Source of the DNA: Clostridium grantii DSM 8605
Lineage (GTDB): Bacteria; Bacillota; Clostridia; Clostridiales; Clostridiaceae
Reading direction: 5' to 3'
DNA length: 64,000 bases
Assembly: GCF_900129965.1 (NCBI RefSeq)
Contig: NZ_FQXM01000022.1
Coordinates: 7,589-71,588, forward strand
In this document: positions 44,497 to 53,278 of the stretch, one piece after another
How the letters are laid out: each line of letters opens with the position of its first letter
Position numbering within the stretch: position 1 is the first letter of the stretch
Notes under the pieces: generated by a model
The model's database searches: none
What the model was told of the DNA's origin: nothing
Seen by the model: the letters and a program-made list of their open reading frames with translations, nothing else
Translations under genes and position numbers: made by a program

Positions 44497-44522
44497 TTAT
44501 GAGCTTAAAGTCTACAATTTTT
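44481..44522 (+). terminator. Hairpin overlapping the riboswitch P1 strand
   Basis: TTGTAG-CT-TAAG pairs with CTTA-AG-CTACAA (44506-44517) and is followed by TTTTT. Its 5' arm uses the 3' strand of P3 and P1, so it excludes the ligand-bound aptamer. It could be a terminator (ligand turns the gene on) or an antiterminator for a weaker hairpin at about 44564-44584. Confidence 0.6.
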
Positions 44523-44651
44523 CATGTTCTATCATAAAAATACCCCCTAAGAACAATATGGAATTTTATAGACCACTATAAAAAGGTTTTATGATTTAAA
44601 AAATAATGTTCGTGATTTAAAGGGGAATTTATTCATAGGGAGAGAATTGAT

Positions 44652-46055
44652 ATGAAATACGATGTTGTTATAGTTGGAGCAGGGCCCTCAGGTATATTTA
44701 CAGCACTAGAACTGGTTAGACAAAATGCCGATAAAAAAGTTTTGATAATTGAAAAAGGAAGAAGAATAGATAAAAGACATTGTCCAAAAGATAAAACAAA
44801 AGCTTGTGTTAATTGTAAACCATATTGTCATATTACTACTGGATTTTCTGGTGCAGGAGCTTTTTCTGATGGTAAGTTATCTCTTAGTTATGAAGTTGGA
44901 GGAGATCTTCCTAAGCTTATAAAAGCAGAGGTTGCTCAGGACTTAATAAATTATACAGATAAAATTTATCTTGAATTTGGAGCTGATACAAAAATTGAGG
45001 GCATAGGCAATACAGAAGAAATTAAAGAAATAAGAAGAAAAGCAATTGAAGCTAGCTTGAAATTATTAGACTGCCCAATAAGACACTTAGGAACAGAGAA
45101 GGCACATGAAATTTATTTGAAAATACAAAATCATTTGATAGAAGCTGGAGTTGAAATAAAGTTTGATACTATGGCTAAAGATTTAATTATAGAGGATGGA
45201 AAAGCATCAGGGGTAGATATAATAGATTTAAAGAATCAATCAGAAGAAAAAGTGTTTGGACACACAATCGTAGTGTCTACTGGTAGAAAAGGTGCTGACT
45301 GGTTGAAAGAAATGTGTATCAAACATGATATAAGCCATGTAGCGGGAACAGTTGATATAGGGGTTAGGGTTGAGGTAAGAAATGAAGTTATGGAAAAAGT
45401 TAATGATGTTCTTTACGAGTCTAAATTAATAGGATATCCAGAACCTTTTGGAGATAAGGTAAGAACTTTTTGCCAAAATCCAGGTGGATTTGTTAGTCAA
45501 GAAAATTACGACAATGACTTAGCAATTGTAAACGGACATTCATATAAGAATAAAAAATCTAATAACACAAATCTTGCTATACTTAGTTCCCACAATTTTT
45601 CAGAACCTTTTAATGAGCCTATTGAGTATGGAAAGAAAGTTTCGGAACTAGTTAATATGTTAGGAAGTAAACATATCTTAGTTCAAAGATATGGAGATAT
45701 ATTAAAGGGCAAAAGAACTTGGCAGCATGAACTGGAGCAATCAAATGTTGTTCCAACTTTGCCAGATGCAATAGCAGGAGATTTAACATCGGCAATACCA
45801 TATAGGCCTATGATTAATATTTTGAATTTTATAAAGGCTTTAGATGTAGTTGTTCCAGGTTTTGCAAGTACTGAGACTTTATTATACGGACCTGAAGTAA
45901 AATTTTATAGTAATAAAATAAATTTAGATAGTAATTTTGAAACAAATATAAAAGGACTTCATTGTCTAGGAGATTCAAGCGGATGGACTAGAGGGCTTAT
46001 GATGGCATCAGTAATGGGTGTTTCAATGGCTAAATCTATAATTAAAAATAGTTAG
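44652..46055 (+). CDS. FAD-dependent oxidoreductase (COG2509 family)
   Basis: A 467-residue flavoprotein. N-terminal dinucleotide-binding VVIVGAGPSGIFTALEL (about 5-21), then EKGRRIDKRHCPKDKTKACV with a cysteine group (CPKDK, CVNCKPYC; about 43-60) that precedes HITTGFSGAGAFSDGKLS. Later VAGTVDIGVRVEVRNE and C-terminal GLHCLGDSSGWTRGLMMASVMG match the uncharacterised FAD-dependent dehydrogenases of COG2509. The Cys group could bind metal or a cluster. The start follows GGGAGAGA. It is the only gene behind the purine riboswitch, so a role in purine or flavin-linked metabolism is suggested. Reaction unknown. Confidence 0.9.
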   Translation: MKYDVVIVGAGPSGIFTALELVRQNADKKVLIIEKGRRIDKRHCPKDKTKACVNCKPYCHITTGFSGAGAFSDGKLSLSYEVGGDLPKLIKAEVAQDLINYTDKIYLEFGADTKIEGIGNTEEIKEIRRKAIEASLKLLDCPIRHLGTEKAHEIYLKIQNHLIEAGVEIKFDTMAKDLIIEDGKASGVDIIDLKNQSEEKVFGHTIVVSTGRKGADWLKEMCIKHDISHVAGTVDIGVRVEVRNEVMEKVNDVLYESKLIGYPEPFGDKVRTFCQNPGGFVSQENYDNDLAIVNGHSYKNKKSNNTNLAILSSHNFSEPFNEPIEYGKKVSELVNMLGSKHILVQRYGDILKGKRTWQHELEQSNVVPTLPDAIAGDLTSAIPYRPMINILNFIKALDVVVPGFASTETLLYGPEVKFYSNKINLDSNFETNIKGLHCLGDSSGWTRGLMMASVMGVSMAKSIIKNS

Positions 46056-46244
46056 AATAGAAATGTAGTGGAGTAAAATCTGCTACATTTATTTTTTGTT
46101 ATATAGAAATTGAACTTATGCCACATATAGTGTAAAATAAAGTAAGGATTAGTAAAGATTATTACTTTATTTTACACTTCTTGTAATTCTACAAAATTAT
46201 TTTATCAGAGAAATAATTAAAATATAATAGGAAGCAGGTGTTGT

Positions 46245-48287
46245 ATGCAAAATCAAAATCCATCATCATTTGAAATACATTGTTTTCATGAAGGAACCAA
46301 CTATAATAGCCATAAGTTCTTAGGGGCTCATATTATAAAAGTAAATGAACAAGAAGGTACTAGTTTTTCGGTTTGGGCTCCCAATGCAGAAAAAATATGT
46401 GTGGTGGGCAGTTTTAATAATTGGGATGGTGGAGATTTTAGTATGATTAAAATAAAAGATTCAGGAATATGGAATCTTTTTATCCCAGGAGTAAAAGAAG
46501 GGGAATGCTATATGTATGAAGTATTCTCAAAGAATGAAAAAAAATCTATATTAAAGGCCGATCCTTATGCTTTTAGTTCTCAATTAAGGCCTAAAAATGG
46601 TTCTGTCATAGTAGATAACAAAGGCTATGAATGGAATGATGATAAATGGATTGAATATAGAGAAAACACTAATGTTCAAAATGGACCTATTAATGTTTAT
46701 GAAGTTCACTTAGGTTCATGGAAAACCCATGAAGAAGACATTGATAATGAAAGTGTAACTAAAATAGAAGATGAAGAATTATCAAATATAGAAGAGACAA
46801 ATCATTATTATACATATAGAGAAATGGCTGAAACTTTACCACAATATGTAGCGAAGATGGGATATACTCATGTGGAACTATTACCAATAATGGAACATCC
46901 ACTTGATGATTCTTGGGGATACCAAACGACTGGATATTTTTCAGTTACACCAAGGTATGGTTCTCCAAAAGATTTTAAGTATTTTGTGGATAAATGTCAT
47001 CAGGTTGGTATAGGGGTTATTTTAGATTGGGCACCAAGTCATTTTTGCAAAGATTCTCATGGCTTATATAAATTCGATGGAACTTTTTTATTTGAGAATG
47101 ATGACCCATTAATTAGAGAGAATTATGATTGGGGAACAGCAAATTTTGATTTTGATAAACCAGAAGTACATAGTTTTTTGATTTCTAATGCAATTTATTG
47201 GTTTGAAAATTTTCATATTGATGGTCTTAGAGTTGATGCTGTAGCTAACATGCTTTATCTTGATTATGGCAAAAAATCTGATATGAATATAAGAAATAAG
47301 TATGGTGGGAATGAAAATATAGAAGCAGTAAATTTTCTTAAAAAATTAAATGAGGCTATTTTTAAATACGTAAAAAATCCTTTGGTTATCGCTGAAGATT
47401 CTAGTACTTGGCCAGGATTAACTTCACCTACTTATGTAGGAGGAATAGGCTTTAATTATAAATGGAATATGGGTTGGATGAATGATATGTTGAATTATAT
47501 GCAAACAGACCCTATTTATAAAAAATGGAATCATGAGAAAATTACTTTTTCGCTTTTATATGCTTTTTCCGAAAATTTTATGTTGCCCTTGTCACATGAT
47601 GAGGTTGTTCATGGCAAAAAATCTCTTTTAGATAAAATGCCAGGAGATTATTGGCAAAAATTTGCTAATTTAAGATTGTTCTATGGTTATATGATGGCTC
47701 ATCCAGGTAAAAAAGTTCTTTTTATGGGTGGAGAATTTGGTCAATTTATTGAATGGAATTTTAAACATCAGTTAGATTGGTTACTTCTTTTATATGAACC
47801 ACATAAAATGTTACAAGATTATGTTAAAAGTTTAAATATGCTTTATAAAAAAGAAAAAGCTTTTTGGGAAAAGGACCATACTTATGATGGATTTGAATGG
47901 ATAGATCATTCTAATTATGAAAAAAGTATAATTTCTTTTATGCGAAAGGGTAAAAAAAGGAATGAATATTTAATCTTTGTGTGTAATTTTACGCCTATGG
48001 TATATTATGATTATAAAGTAGGGGTTCCAGAATATACAGAGTATGAAGAGATTTTTAATAGTGATGCATCTTGCTATAATGGATCAGGTCAATTAAACAA
48101 CGAAATATTAAAAGCAAGTAAAAAGAATTGGAATAATCAAAAATATAGTATATCAATGAAAATCCCTCCTTTAGCTATATCTATTTTAAAAGCTAAAAGA
48201 AACACTTTAATTGAAAAATATTTACCCGGTGAGCGTATGCCGTTAAAATTGAGAAGTGAATATAAAGGAATAATAAAGAATGAATAA
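46245..48287 (+). CDS. glgB: 1,4-alpha-glucan branching enzyme
   Basis: A 680-residue cytoplasmic enzyme that makes alpha-1,6 branches in glycogen. An N-terminal CBM48 domain (about 25-130; SFSVWAPNAEKICVVGSFNN) is followed by the GH13 barrel with NVYEVHLGSW, catalytic Asp in FHIDGLRVDAV (about 330), acid/base Glu in VIAEDSS (about 383) and transition-state Asp in PLSHDEVVHGK (about 452), and a C-terminal beta domain. A ~30-residue acidic insertion (about 165-185; NESVTKIEDEELSNIEE) is unusual. No glgA, glgC, glgD or glgP gene is adjacent, so glycogen genes must lie elsewhere. The start follows GGAAGCAGGTG. Confidence 0.95.
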   Translation: MQNQNPSSFEIHCFHEGTNYNSHKFLGAHIIKVNEQEGTSFSVWAPNAEKICVVGSFNNWDGGDFSMIKIKDSGIWNLFIPGVKEGECYMYEVFSKNEKKSILKADPYAFSSQLRPKNGSVIVDNKGYEWNDDKWIEYRENTNVQNGPINVYEVHLGSWKTHEEDIDNESVTKIEDEELSNIEETNHYYTYREMAETLPQYVAKMGYTHVELLPIMEHPLDDSWGYQTTGYFSVTPRYGSPKDFKYFVDKCHQVGIGVILDWAPSHFCKDSHGLYKFDGTFLFENDDPLIRENYDWGTANFDFDKPEVHSFLISNAIYWFENFHIDGLRVDAVANMLYLDYGKKSDMNIRNKYGGNENIEAVNFLKKLNEAIFKYVKNPLVIAEDSSTWPGLTSPTYVGGIGFNYKWNMGWMNDMLNYMQTDPIYKKWNHEKITFSLLYAFSENFMLPLSHDEVVHGKKSLLDKMPGDYWQKFANLRLFYGYMMAHPGKKVLFMGGEFGQFIEWNFKHQLDWLLLLYEPHKMLQDYVKSLNMLYKKEKAFWEKDHTYDGFEWIDHSNYEKSIISFMRKGKKRNEYLIFVCNFTPMVYYDYKVGVPEYTEYEEIFNSDASCYNGSGQLNNEILKASKKNWNNQKYSISMKIPPLAISILKAKRNTLIEKYLPGERMPLKLRSEYKGIIKNE

Positions 48288-48323
48288 ATAAAAAACACAT
48301 GAATAATGTGTTTTTTATTTATT
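48283..48323. terminator. Bidirectional terminator after glgB
   Basis: 18-bp stem AATAAATAAAAAACACAT / ATGTGTTTTTTATTTATT with a 5-nt loop. Confidence 0.92.
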
Positions 48324-48328
48324 CTTGG

Positions 48329-48523
48329 CTAAAATGCTTTAAATTGGTTTGAAGAAGATTCATATAAATATTCTATTTCTTTAAGTTTTAATTCTAGTTT
48401 TTCTTTGGGGATGTTTAAGTCATAACACAGATTATCAAGAGAACTATAAGAATCTCTTAATTTCATATTTAACATACTTAAAAGTATATATGCATCCATA
48501 TTTAAAAATTCATTACCTTCCAT
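48329..48523 (-). CDS. DUF4250 family small protein
   Basis: A 64-residue helical protein resembling DUF4250 of clostridia: DAYILLSMLNMKLRDSYSSL, then DNLCYDLNIPKEKLELKLKEIEYLYESSSNQF. The pattern NxKLRDxYSSLdxLCxDL followed by a GYxYdxxxNqF-like end is the family hallmark. AAAGAGGT precedes the ATG at 48523. The family has no known function. It precedes no obvious partner; the next minus-strand gene (48604-49596) is upstream with an 80-nt gap and may be in the same transcript. Confidence 0.8.
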   Translation of the reverse strand: MEGNEFLNMDAYILLSMLNMKLRDSYSSLDNLCYDLNIPKEKLELKLKEIEYLYESSSNQFKAF

Positions 48524-48603
48524 AAGAAACCTCTTTTCTATGATTTAATATTATTTTTTAATTTGCTTATATGATATTTTTTAATCTTTAAGCTATCATA
48601 GGC

Positions 48604-49596
48604 TTAATAGGTAATTGTACAATATTGTATATCTCCATAAAGTTCAATAAAACTTTTCTTTATATTAATAAATTCCTCTATATCATTGAGATATTCATAT
48701 AAAGAAGATCTACCCTCAAATTCTTCTCTTGAAGTAGGTAGTGGAGAATCTTTTAAAACTTCTTTTAATAAAGACAATTCTAATAATAAATCTTCTCCAT
48801 TATTGCATTCATGAAATTCATCAGCTAACTTATAAGTGAATTTGCTTAACAACTCAGATTCATAGGACGATATAAACTCTGGTTGCAAGCGTTTTTGCAT
48901 ATATACCAATGTATAATATTGATTTTTGCGCATTTCAAAATACTCTACAAAATAATTGTTTTCTTTGAAATAATAGCTATTTAGGTGCTGATATGATTTT
49001 TGCTTACCTAATTTTAATATTTCTTTTATATCATCTAAAGATATGGGATTGCTATTAATTTCGCATATATTTTTCAAGTTAGCTCCCATTTCACGCAATA
49101 ATGAGCGTAGTTCATTTTCAAGTTTTAGTTGTAAAGCTCTTATGTCTTCTTCAATATTAGGCATGTGAAGATTAAAGATCAAAGCTATTAAAATTCCTAT
49201 AAGCATTAAAAGAATTTCATTAATTAAAGCTGTTGGGGTTATTTTACTTAAAGTAAATAAATGAGTGACGAGAACTGTGTTAACAACTAGTCCAACAGTT
49301 GCATTTAAGTAAAAAACTATACTAACATAAAGCAATAAAAAAATACCAAAACTAATTAATGAAAAGTTCAATAAAGTAAATAAAATTGAAGATAAAGATA
49401 AAGCGATTAAAGCTGTATAAATTCTTTTAAAAGCAATGGTAGGGGAATGACGCTTGGTATCTAACATGCTTAGTATTGCAATAGTTCCAGCAGATAAATC
49501 GTATTGTAAATTCAATAATCTAGCAATTACTATAGATAAAACTACACCTAAAGTTATTTTGATTGCTCGATAAAAATTAAGTTTTATAAAGCTCAC
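48604..49596 (-). CDS. Aromatic acid exporter family protein (ArAE_1, DUF939/FUSC-like)
   Basis: A 330-residue protein. The N-terminal half has about six membrane helices (residues 8-145), opening with KITLGVVLSIVIARLLNLQY and a conserved DTKRHSPTIAFKR cytoplasmic loop. The C-terminal half (150-330) is soluble, helical and rich in Glu/Leu, typical of the ArAE C domain. The family is thought to export aromatic acids or other amphipathic anions, but few are tested. The start follows AAAAGAGGTGAGC. Confidence 0.85.
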   Translation of the reverse strand: MSFIKLNFYRAIKITLGVVLSIVIARLLNLQYDLSAGTIAILSMLDTKRHSPTIAFKRIYTALIALSLSSILFTLLNFSLISFGIFLLLYVSIVFYLNATVGLVVNTVLVTHLFTLSKITPTALINEILLMLIGILIALIFNLHMPNIEEDIRALQLKLENELRSLLREMGANLKNICEINSNPISLDDIKEILKLGKQKSYQHLNSYYFKENNYFVEYFEMRKNQYYTLVYMQKRLQPEFISSYESELLSKFTYKLADEFHECNNGEDLLLELSLLKEVLKDSPLPTSREEFEGRSSLYEYLNDIEEFINIKKSFIELYGDIQYCTITY

Positions 49597-49813
49597 CTCT
49601 TTTAATATTTAAGTAGTTTTTATGTTATAGATTATAATACCATAAGAAATCATTTTCAGTAAAGAAATAATAAATATTCTATATATAAAACATATAAAGG
49701 TGAAAAATAAAATGGTAAATTTAATGATATTAAAAAAACAATCAAAATACTTCAAAAAATCCTTGAAAAGTGTTATAATAAATATAGAAATCCAAGTTTA
49801 AGGAGGAATACAA

Positions 49814-50821
49814 ATGAAAAAAACTATTAGTATAATTTTGGGGATTTTTTTAGCTTGTAGTTTGAGTTTATCAGCATTTGCTGAGGGGGAAGCTACTTTA
49901 ATAAATTCAGCAGGAATAACTCCAGATAGCTTTTTATATCCAGTAGATGAATTTATTGAGGATATAGCATTAATGCTTGCAAATGAAGATGAAGAAAAAG
50001 TGCAATTATTAACAGAAATTGCGGAGGAAAGACTTGGTGAAAGTGAAGTAATGGCAGGCGAAGGAAAAGAAGATTTTGCTGAAGAAGCTTTGGCAAGTTA
50101 TGATGAGAGTTTAAATAAAGCAACAGAAATAATAGAAGAAATCATAAATAATTCAGAATTAAATGAATTAGATATTAACGATACTGCAGAAGAAAGTCAA
50201 GAACAAGATGCTATAAATGAAGAATATATCCATGGTTTGAAAAACATAATAGATGAAAGTAGAGACGAAACCATTGAAGTTTTGGAGAATATAAGTGAAA
50301 AAACTAGTGAGGAAGGAAAAGAAAAATTAGAATTGGTTATACAAATGCAAAAAGAAAAAAAAGAAGCAGTAAAGAATATGGTAGAAAAAAGACATGAATT
50401 GAATGCTAAGAAAAAAGAATTAAATTCAGCAAAAGCACAGTTAATTAAAGAAAGCAAAAAAGGTGATGAAGAATCTGTTATAAAAGTTCAAGAGGAATAT
50501 GATTTAAAATTAGTAAATTACAATAATTCTAAAACAGAATTAAATGCAGCTAAAGAATATAAACAAGCTATTAATGAAGAATATTCAAATAATAATATTG
50601 AGAAACTAGAAGAAACAGAAACTAATGCATTAAATGAAAATGATGATAAGGTAGAATTAAAGAAGGAAGATTTAATTAAAAAAGAACAAGTAAAAGAAAA
50701 AGTTGAAGTTAAAAAAGAAGAAGTGAAAGAAAAAGTTGAAACTAAAAAGGAAGAAGTAAAGGAAAAAGTTGAAATTAAAAAAGAAGAAACAAAAGAAAAT
50801 AAGGGGAACTCAAAAAAATAA
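49814..50821 (+). CDS. Secreted DUF5667 protein with Lys/Glu repeat tail
   Basis: A 335-residue exported protein. Signal peptide about 1-23 (ACSLSLSAFAEG). Residues 30-120 form a DUF5667 helical domain (ITPDSFLYPVDEFIEDIALM; KVQLLTEIAEERLGESEVMA). The middle is long helix rich in Glu and Lys, probably coiled coil. The C-terminus has about four copies of an 11-residue KEKVExKKEEV unit (about 285-330). The tail lacks an LPXTG anchor. Role unknown; extracellular or wall-associated location is inferred. The start follows AAGGAGGAATA. Confidence 0.85.
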   Translation: MKKTISIILGIFLACSLSLSAFAEGEATLINSAGITPDSFLYPVDEFIEDIALMLANEDEEKVQLLTEIAEERLGESEVMAGEGKEDFAEEALASYDESLNKATEIIEEIINNSELNELDINDTAEESQEQDAINEEYIHGLKNIIDESRDETIEVLENISEKTSEEGKEKLELVIQMQKEKKEAVKNMVEKRHELNAKKKELNSAKAQLIKESKKGDEESVIKVQEEYDLKLVNYNNSKTELNAAKEYKQAINEEYSNNNIEKLEETETNALNENDDKVELKKEDLIKKEQVKEKVEVKKEEVKEKVETKKEEVKEKVEIKKEETKENKGNSKK

Positions 50822-50900
50822 ACTAGATAAAAGATAATATCTATAATTTGATTAGTTAATATAAAAAAATTAATAAAAATTAAATACAAATAAAAAACAG

Positions 50901-50937
50901 GGAGATAAATAAAAAATCTATTTATCTTCTTTTTTTA
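50901..50937 (+). terminator. Terminator of the DUF5667 gene
   Basis: AGATAAATA / TATTTATCT stem, 7-nt loop and a run of Ts. Confidence 0.88.
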
Positions 50938-50949
50938 ATTTTATAAATA

Positions 50950-50995
50950 TTGACAAAAAACAATATGCAGGATATAATAATGATATTCATTATCA
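50950..50995 (+). promoter_or_regulatory. Consensus promoter with Fur box, DUF2325 gene
   Basis: TTGACA at 50950-50955, 17-nt spacer, TATAAT at 50973-50978. TGATATTCATTATCA at 50981-50995 is one mismatch from the Fur 15-mer and covers the start of transcription. Confidence 0.85.
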
Positions 50996-51043
50996 GTTAC
51001 ATATAAAAATTATTATTTTATCATTAGAAGAGGAGTTGCTAAA

Positions 51044-51328
51044 ATGAGTTTGCTTGTTGTAGGTGGAGATAGATTAGGTAAAATTAGAGAAAACTTAAAA
51101 GAACGTGGATTTGATAAAATAATGCATGTTACGGGAAGAAAAAAAAGTGAAAAATTATATACAATACCAGAAAACACTGATATGGTTTTAGTGCTAACAG
51201 ATTTTGTGAATCATCAAATGTATAAGGCTATAAAGAAACAAGTGAAATCAGCAGAAACTAAAATATTATATTCAAAACGCTCATGGATTTATATAGATGA
51301 AACACTGAATTCAATGAAAAATCTATAA
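51044..51328 (+). CDS. DUF2325 family protein
   Basis: A 94-residue cytoplasmic protein of DUF2325: SLLVVGGDRLGKIRENLKE at the start, HVTGRKK, DMVLVLTDFVNHQMYKAIKKQ and a final YSKRSWIYIDETL. The GGDR and LTD..NH elements are the family hallmark. The fold is Rossmann-like; function is unknown, though members often sit beside iron transport genes. Here a Fur box overlaps the promoter, supporting a link to iron. The start follows AGAGGAGTTGC. It is followed by three small hairpins rather than by a partner gene. Confidence 0.88.
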   Translation: MSLLVVGGDRLGKIRENLKERGFDKIMHVTGRKKSEKLYTIPENTDMVLVLTDFVNHQMYKAIKKQVKSAETKILYSKRSWIYIDETLNSMKNL

Positions 51329-51362
51329 GAAATAGGTAACGATATATTATCTATAGCATAGC

Positions 51363-51499
51363 AGGTTATTATATGATATAATAACCTCGAAATGAATAAG
51401 ACAGTTCTAAACCATCCTGTCTATAAACAAAACTAGGACATATACTTTAGAATGTACGTCTAAAGTGTTTTTTGTTTAAGGCTATTTATGCCTTTTTTT
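51363..51499 (+). terminator. Hairpin series between DUF2325 gene and folE
   Basis: Three stems: AGGTTATTATAT / ATATAATAACCT (51363-51387); ACTTTAGA / TCTAAAGT with GTTTTTTG tail (51444-51473); AAGGC / GCCTT with seven Ts (51478-51499). The last two look like terminators. No riboswitch class is recognised in the 270-nt gap. Confidence 0.65.
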
Positions 51500-51598
51500 C
51501 TTCTAGTTTCAAAGGATATATAAATAAAAAAAATTTATGGCTTATTTTAATATAAATATGAGGCAGTGAAGTGATAAAAAACTTAGATTAGCATTACT

Positions 51599-51802
51599 AT
51601 GGATTATAAATTATACTATAATCAAATAGAAAGTAAAATGAATAAATATAATTTTAAATTGTTAAACAAAAATGATGTGGTTAAATTTGTGATTGATCCT
51701 GTAACAGTGGTAGATCTTATGAAAGAACATAAATTGAATAATATAAAGTTACAATTACAACTTCACAAAATAATCTGGGGTCATGAAGAAAGAGGGGTTA
51801 AT
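51599..51802 (+). other. In-frame coding-like extension upstream of folE
   Basis: 68 codons in the folE frame from ATG 51599, containing KFVIDPVTVVDLMKEHKLNN and IKLQLQLHKIIWGHEE. The composition looks protein-like, and a stop (TAG, 51584-51586) limits it upstream. The ATG has no ribosome binding site. It may be an extra N-terminal domain of FolE or the relic of a separate small gene. I do not recognise the family. Confidence 0.5.
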
Positions 51803-52390
51803 GTGATTAATAAAGAAAAGATAGAATACCATATAAGAGAAATATTATTAGCATTAGGGGAAAATCCTGATAGAGAGGGATTAAAGAAAACACCTGAGAG
51901 ATATGCGAAAATGTGTGAAGAAATATTCGAAGGTATAAACTATACAAATGATGAAATTGCAGATATGTTTAATGTGACTTTTGAAGAAGAAGATTATTAT
52001 AACGAAAAATCAAATGATTTTGTTTTAATGAAGGATATAGAAATTTTCTCTCAGTGTGAACATCATTTAGCATTGATGTATAACATGAAGGTAGCTGTAG
52101 CTTATATACCTAAAGAAAAGATTATTGGATTAAGCAAGATTGCTAGAATAGCTGATATGGTAGCAAAAAGACTTCAACTTCAAGAAAGAATAGGCAGTGA
52201 TATAGCTGAAATAATGCAAAAAATAGCACAAACTGAAAATGTAGCTGTGATTATACAAGGGGAGCATGCTTGTATGACTACAAGAGGAATAAAAAAACCA
52301 GGAACTAAAACTATAACTACAAATTTTAATGGAAAGTTTGAATCTGATGAAAAATTAGCTAGTCGACTATTAAATTTATATAATGCTTAA
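51803..52390 (+). CDS. folE: GTP cyclohydrolase I
   Basis: A 195-residue enzyme that turns GTP into 7,8-dihydroneopterin triphosphate, the first step of folate synthesis. Seen: zinc cysteines in SQCEHHLAL (about 84) and GEHACMTTRGIKKPGT (about 156), histidines in CEHH, and AYIPKEKIIGLSKIARIADMVAKRLQLQER. GAGGGG 5 nt before GTG 51803 supports this start and normal family length. The frame is, however, open upstream to an ATG at 51599, giving 68 more residues (see findings). No other folate gene is adjacent. Confidence 0.93.
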   Translation: MINKEKIEYHIREILLALGENPDREGLKKTPERYAKMCEEIFEGINYTNDEIADMFNVTFEEEDYYNEKSNDFVLMKDIEIFSQCEHHLALMYNMKVAVAYIPKEKIIGLSKIARIADMVAKRLQLQERIGSDIAEIMQKIAQTENVAVIIQGEHACMTTRGIKKPGTKTITTNFNGKFESDEKLASRLLNLYNA

Positions 52391-52458
52391 TGAAAGGTTT
52401 TACAATGTAAATTAATATATAAATGATATAAGAAGTTTGAAGAAAAATTTTTACATAA

Positions 52459-52511
52459 AAAAATACACTTCGGTTATTGAATATATATCAATGATTGAAG
52501 TGTATTTTTAT
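52459..52511 (+). terminator. Terminator of folE
   Basis: AAAAATACACTTC / GAAGTGTATTTTT with an inner TTGA/TCAA stem. Confidence 0.88.
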
Positions 52512-52601
52512 TGATTTATCAATAAAAATGTTGAAAAAATGCGAAATTAATGATATAGTCATATTATAAGAATAAAGTGATTTTATGGAAGGGTGATAGA
52601 T

Positions 52602-53246
52602 ATGGATAATAGAATTGCAGTATTTTTAAATGATAAAGATGAAACTACATCTCTTACTGAAGAAGGTATTATAAAAATATATTTTAAAGAAAAGACAAAA
52701 TGGCAAATTTATAAAGAAAGTTCATTTAGTATGGATAAATGTAATGGAATAAAATCGGTTAGGGAAAGTTTATTTAATTTAATTGGAATTTTAGAAGAGT
52801 GCAGAATTTTTGTAGCAAGTGAGATCATTGGAGTGGCATACAATATTTTAGATTCAAGGGGATTTGATTTGTGGGAAATAGATGGAGTACCGGAAGATTT
52901 TTTGGATTACGTTTTAGAAGAAAGTTTAAAGGAAAAATTAATTAATGAAGAACAAGAAAAATCTCAGCAATTATTACAGGCAGAGGTGATAGATAAACCT
53001 ATTGAAACAGATAAAAAAGGATGTTTCTATTTGAATTTAAAAAACTTGCAGGAAACTAAAAGTGGAGTTTCTTCTAAACAAGCTTTATTACCCTTTTTAA
53101 CAAATTATACTTTTAGCGAATTAGAACTTCTATGTAGCCACGTACCACCTTGGATAGAGAATTTTGTTAAAGAATTCCATTTTAATTTAGATGTAGTAAA
53201 GATTAAAAGTAATGAGTATAAAGTTGTTATTTATACAAAGGGGTAG
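52602..53246 (+). CDS. AnfO-family protein (iron-only nitrogenase accessory-like)
   Basis: A 214-residue cytoplasmic protein of the AnfO family (PF09582): N-terminal RIAVFLNDKDETTSLTEEGI and IYFKEKTKWQIYKE, LIGILEECRIFVASEIIGVAYNILDSRGFDLWEIDG, and the distal GCFYLNLKNLQ, SSKQALLPFL, SELELLCSHVPPWIENFV. AnfO is known from iron-only nitrogenase operons, but relatives occur in clostridia without nitrogenase nearby. No nif/anf/vnf gene lies in the window. The ATG at 52602 follows GGAAGGG; a GTG at 52593 touches that site. It precedes the repeat/CxxCxxC gene by 32 nt, so the two are probably one operon. Confidence 0.88.
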   Translation: MDNRIAVFLNDKDETTSLTEEGIIKIYFKEKTKWQIYKESSFSMDKCNGIKSVRESLFNLIGILEECRIFVASEIIGVAYNILDSRGFDLWEIDGVPEDFLDYVLEESLKEKLINEEQEKSQQLLQAEVIDKPIETDKKGCFYLNLKNLQETKSGVSSKQALLPFLTNYTFSELELLCSHVPPWIENFVKEFHFNLDVVKIKSNEYKVVIYTKG

Positions 53247-53278
53247 ATGAATTAATATTATAAATAAGGAGTTGGTTT

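Noticed and set aside
51329..51598. Tetrahydrofolate riboswitch before folE
   Set aside because: The gap has three simple hairpins, two with T tails, and none of the conserved THF aptamer segments.
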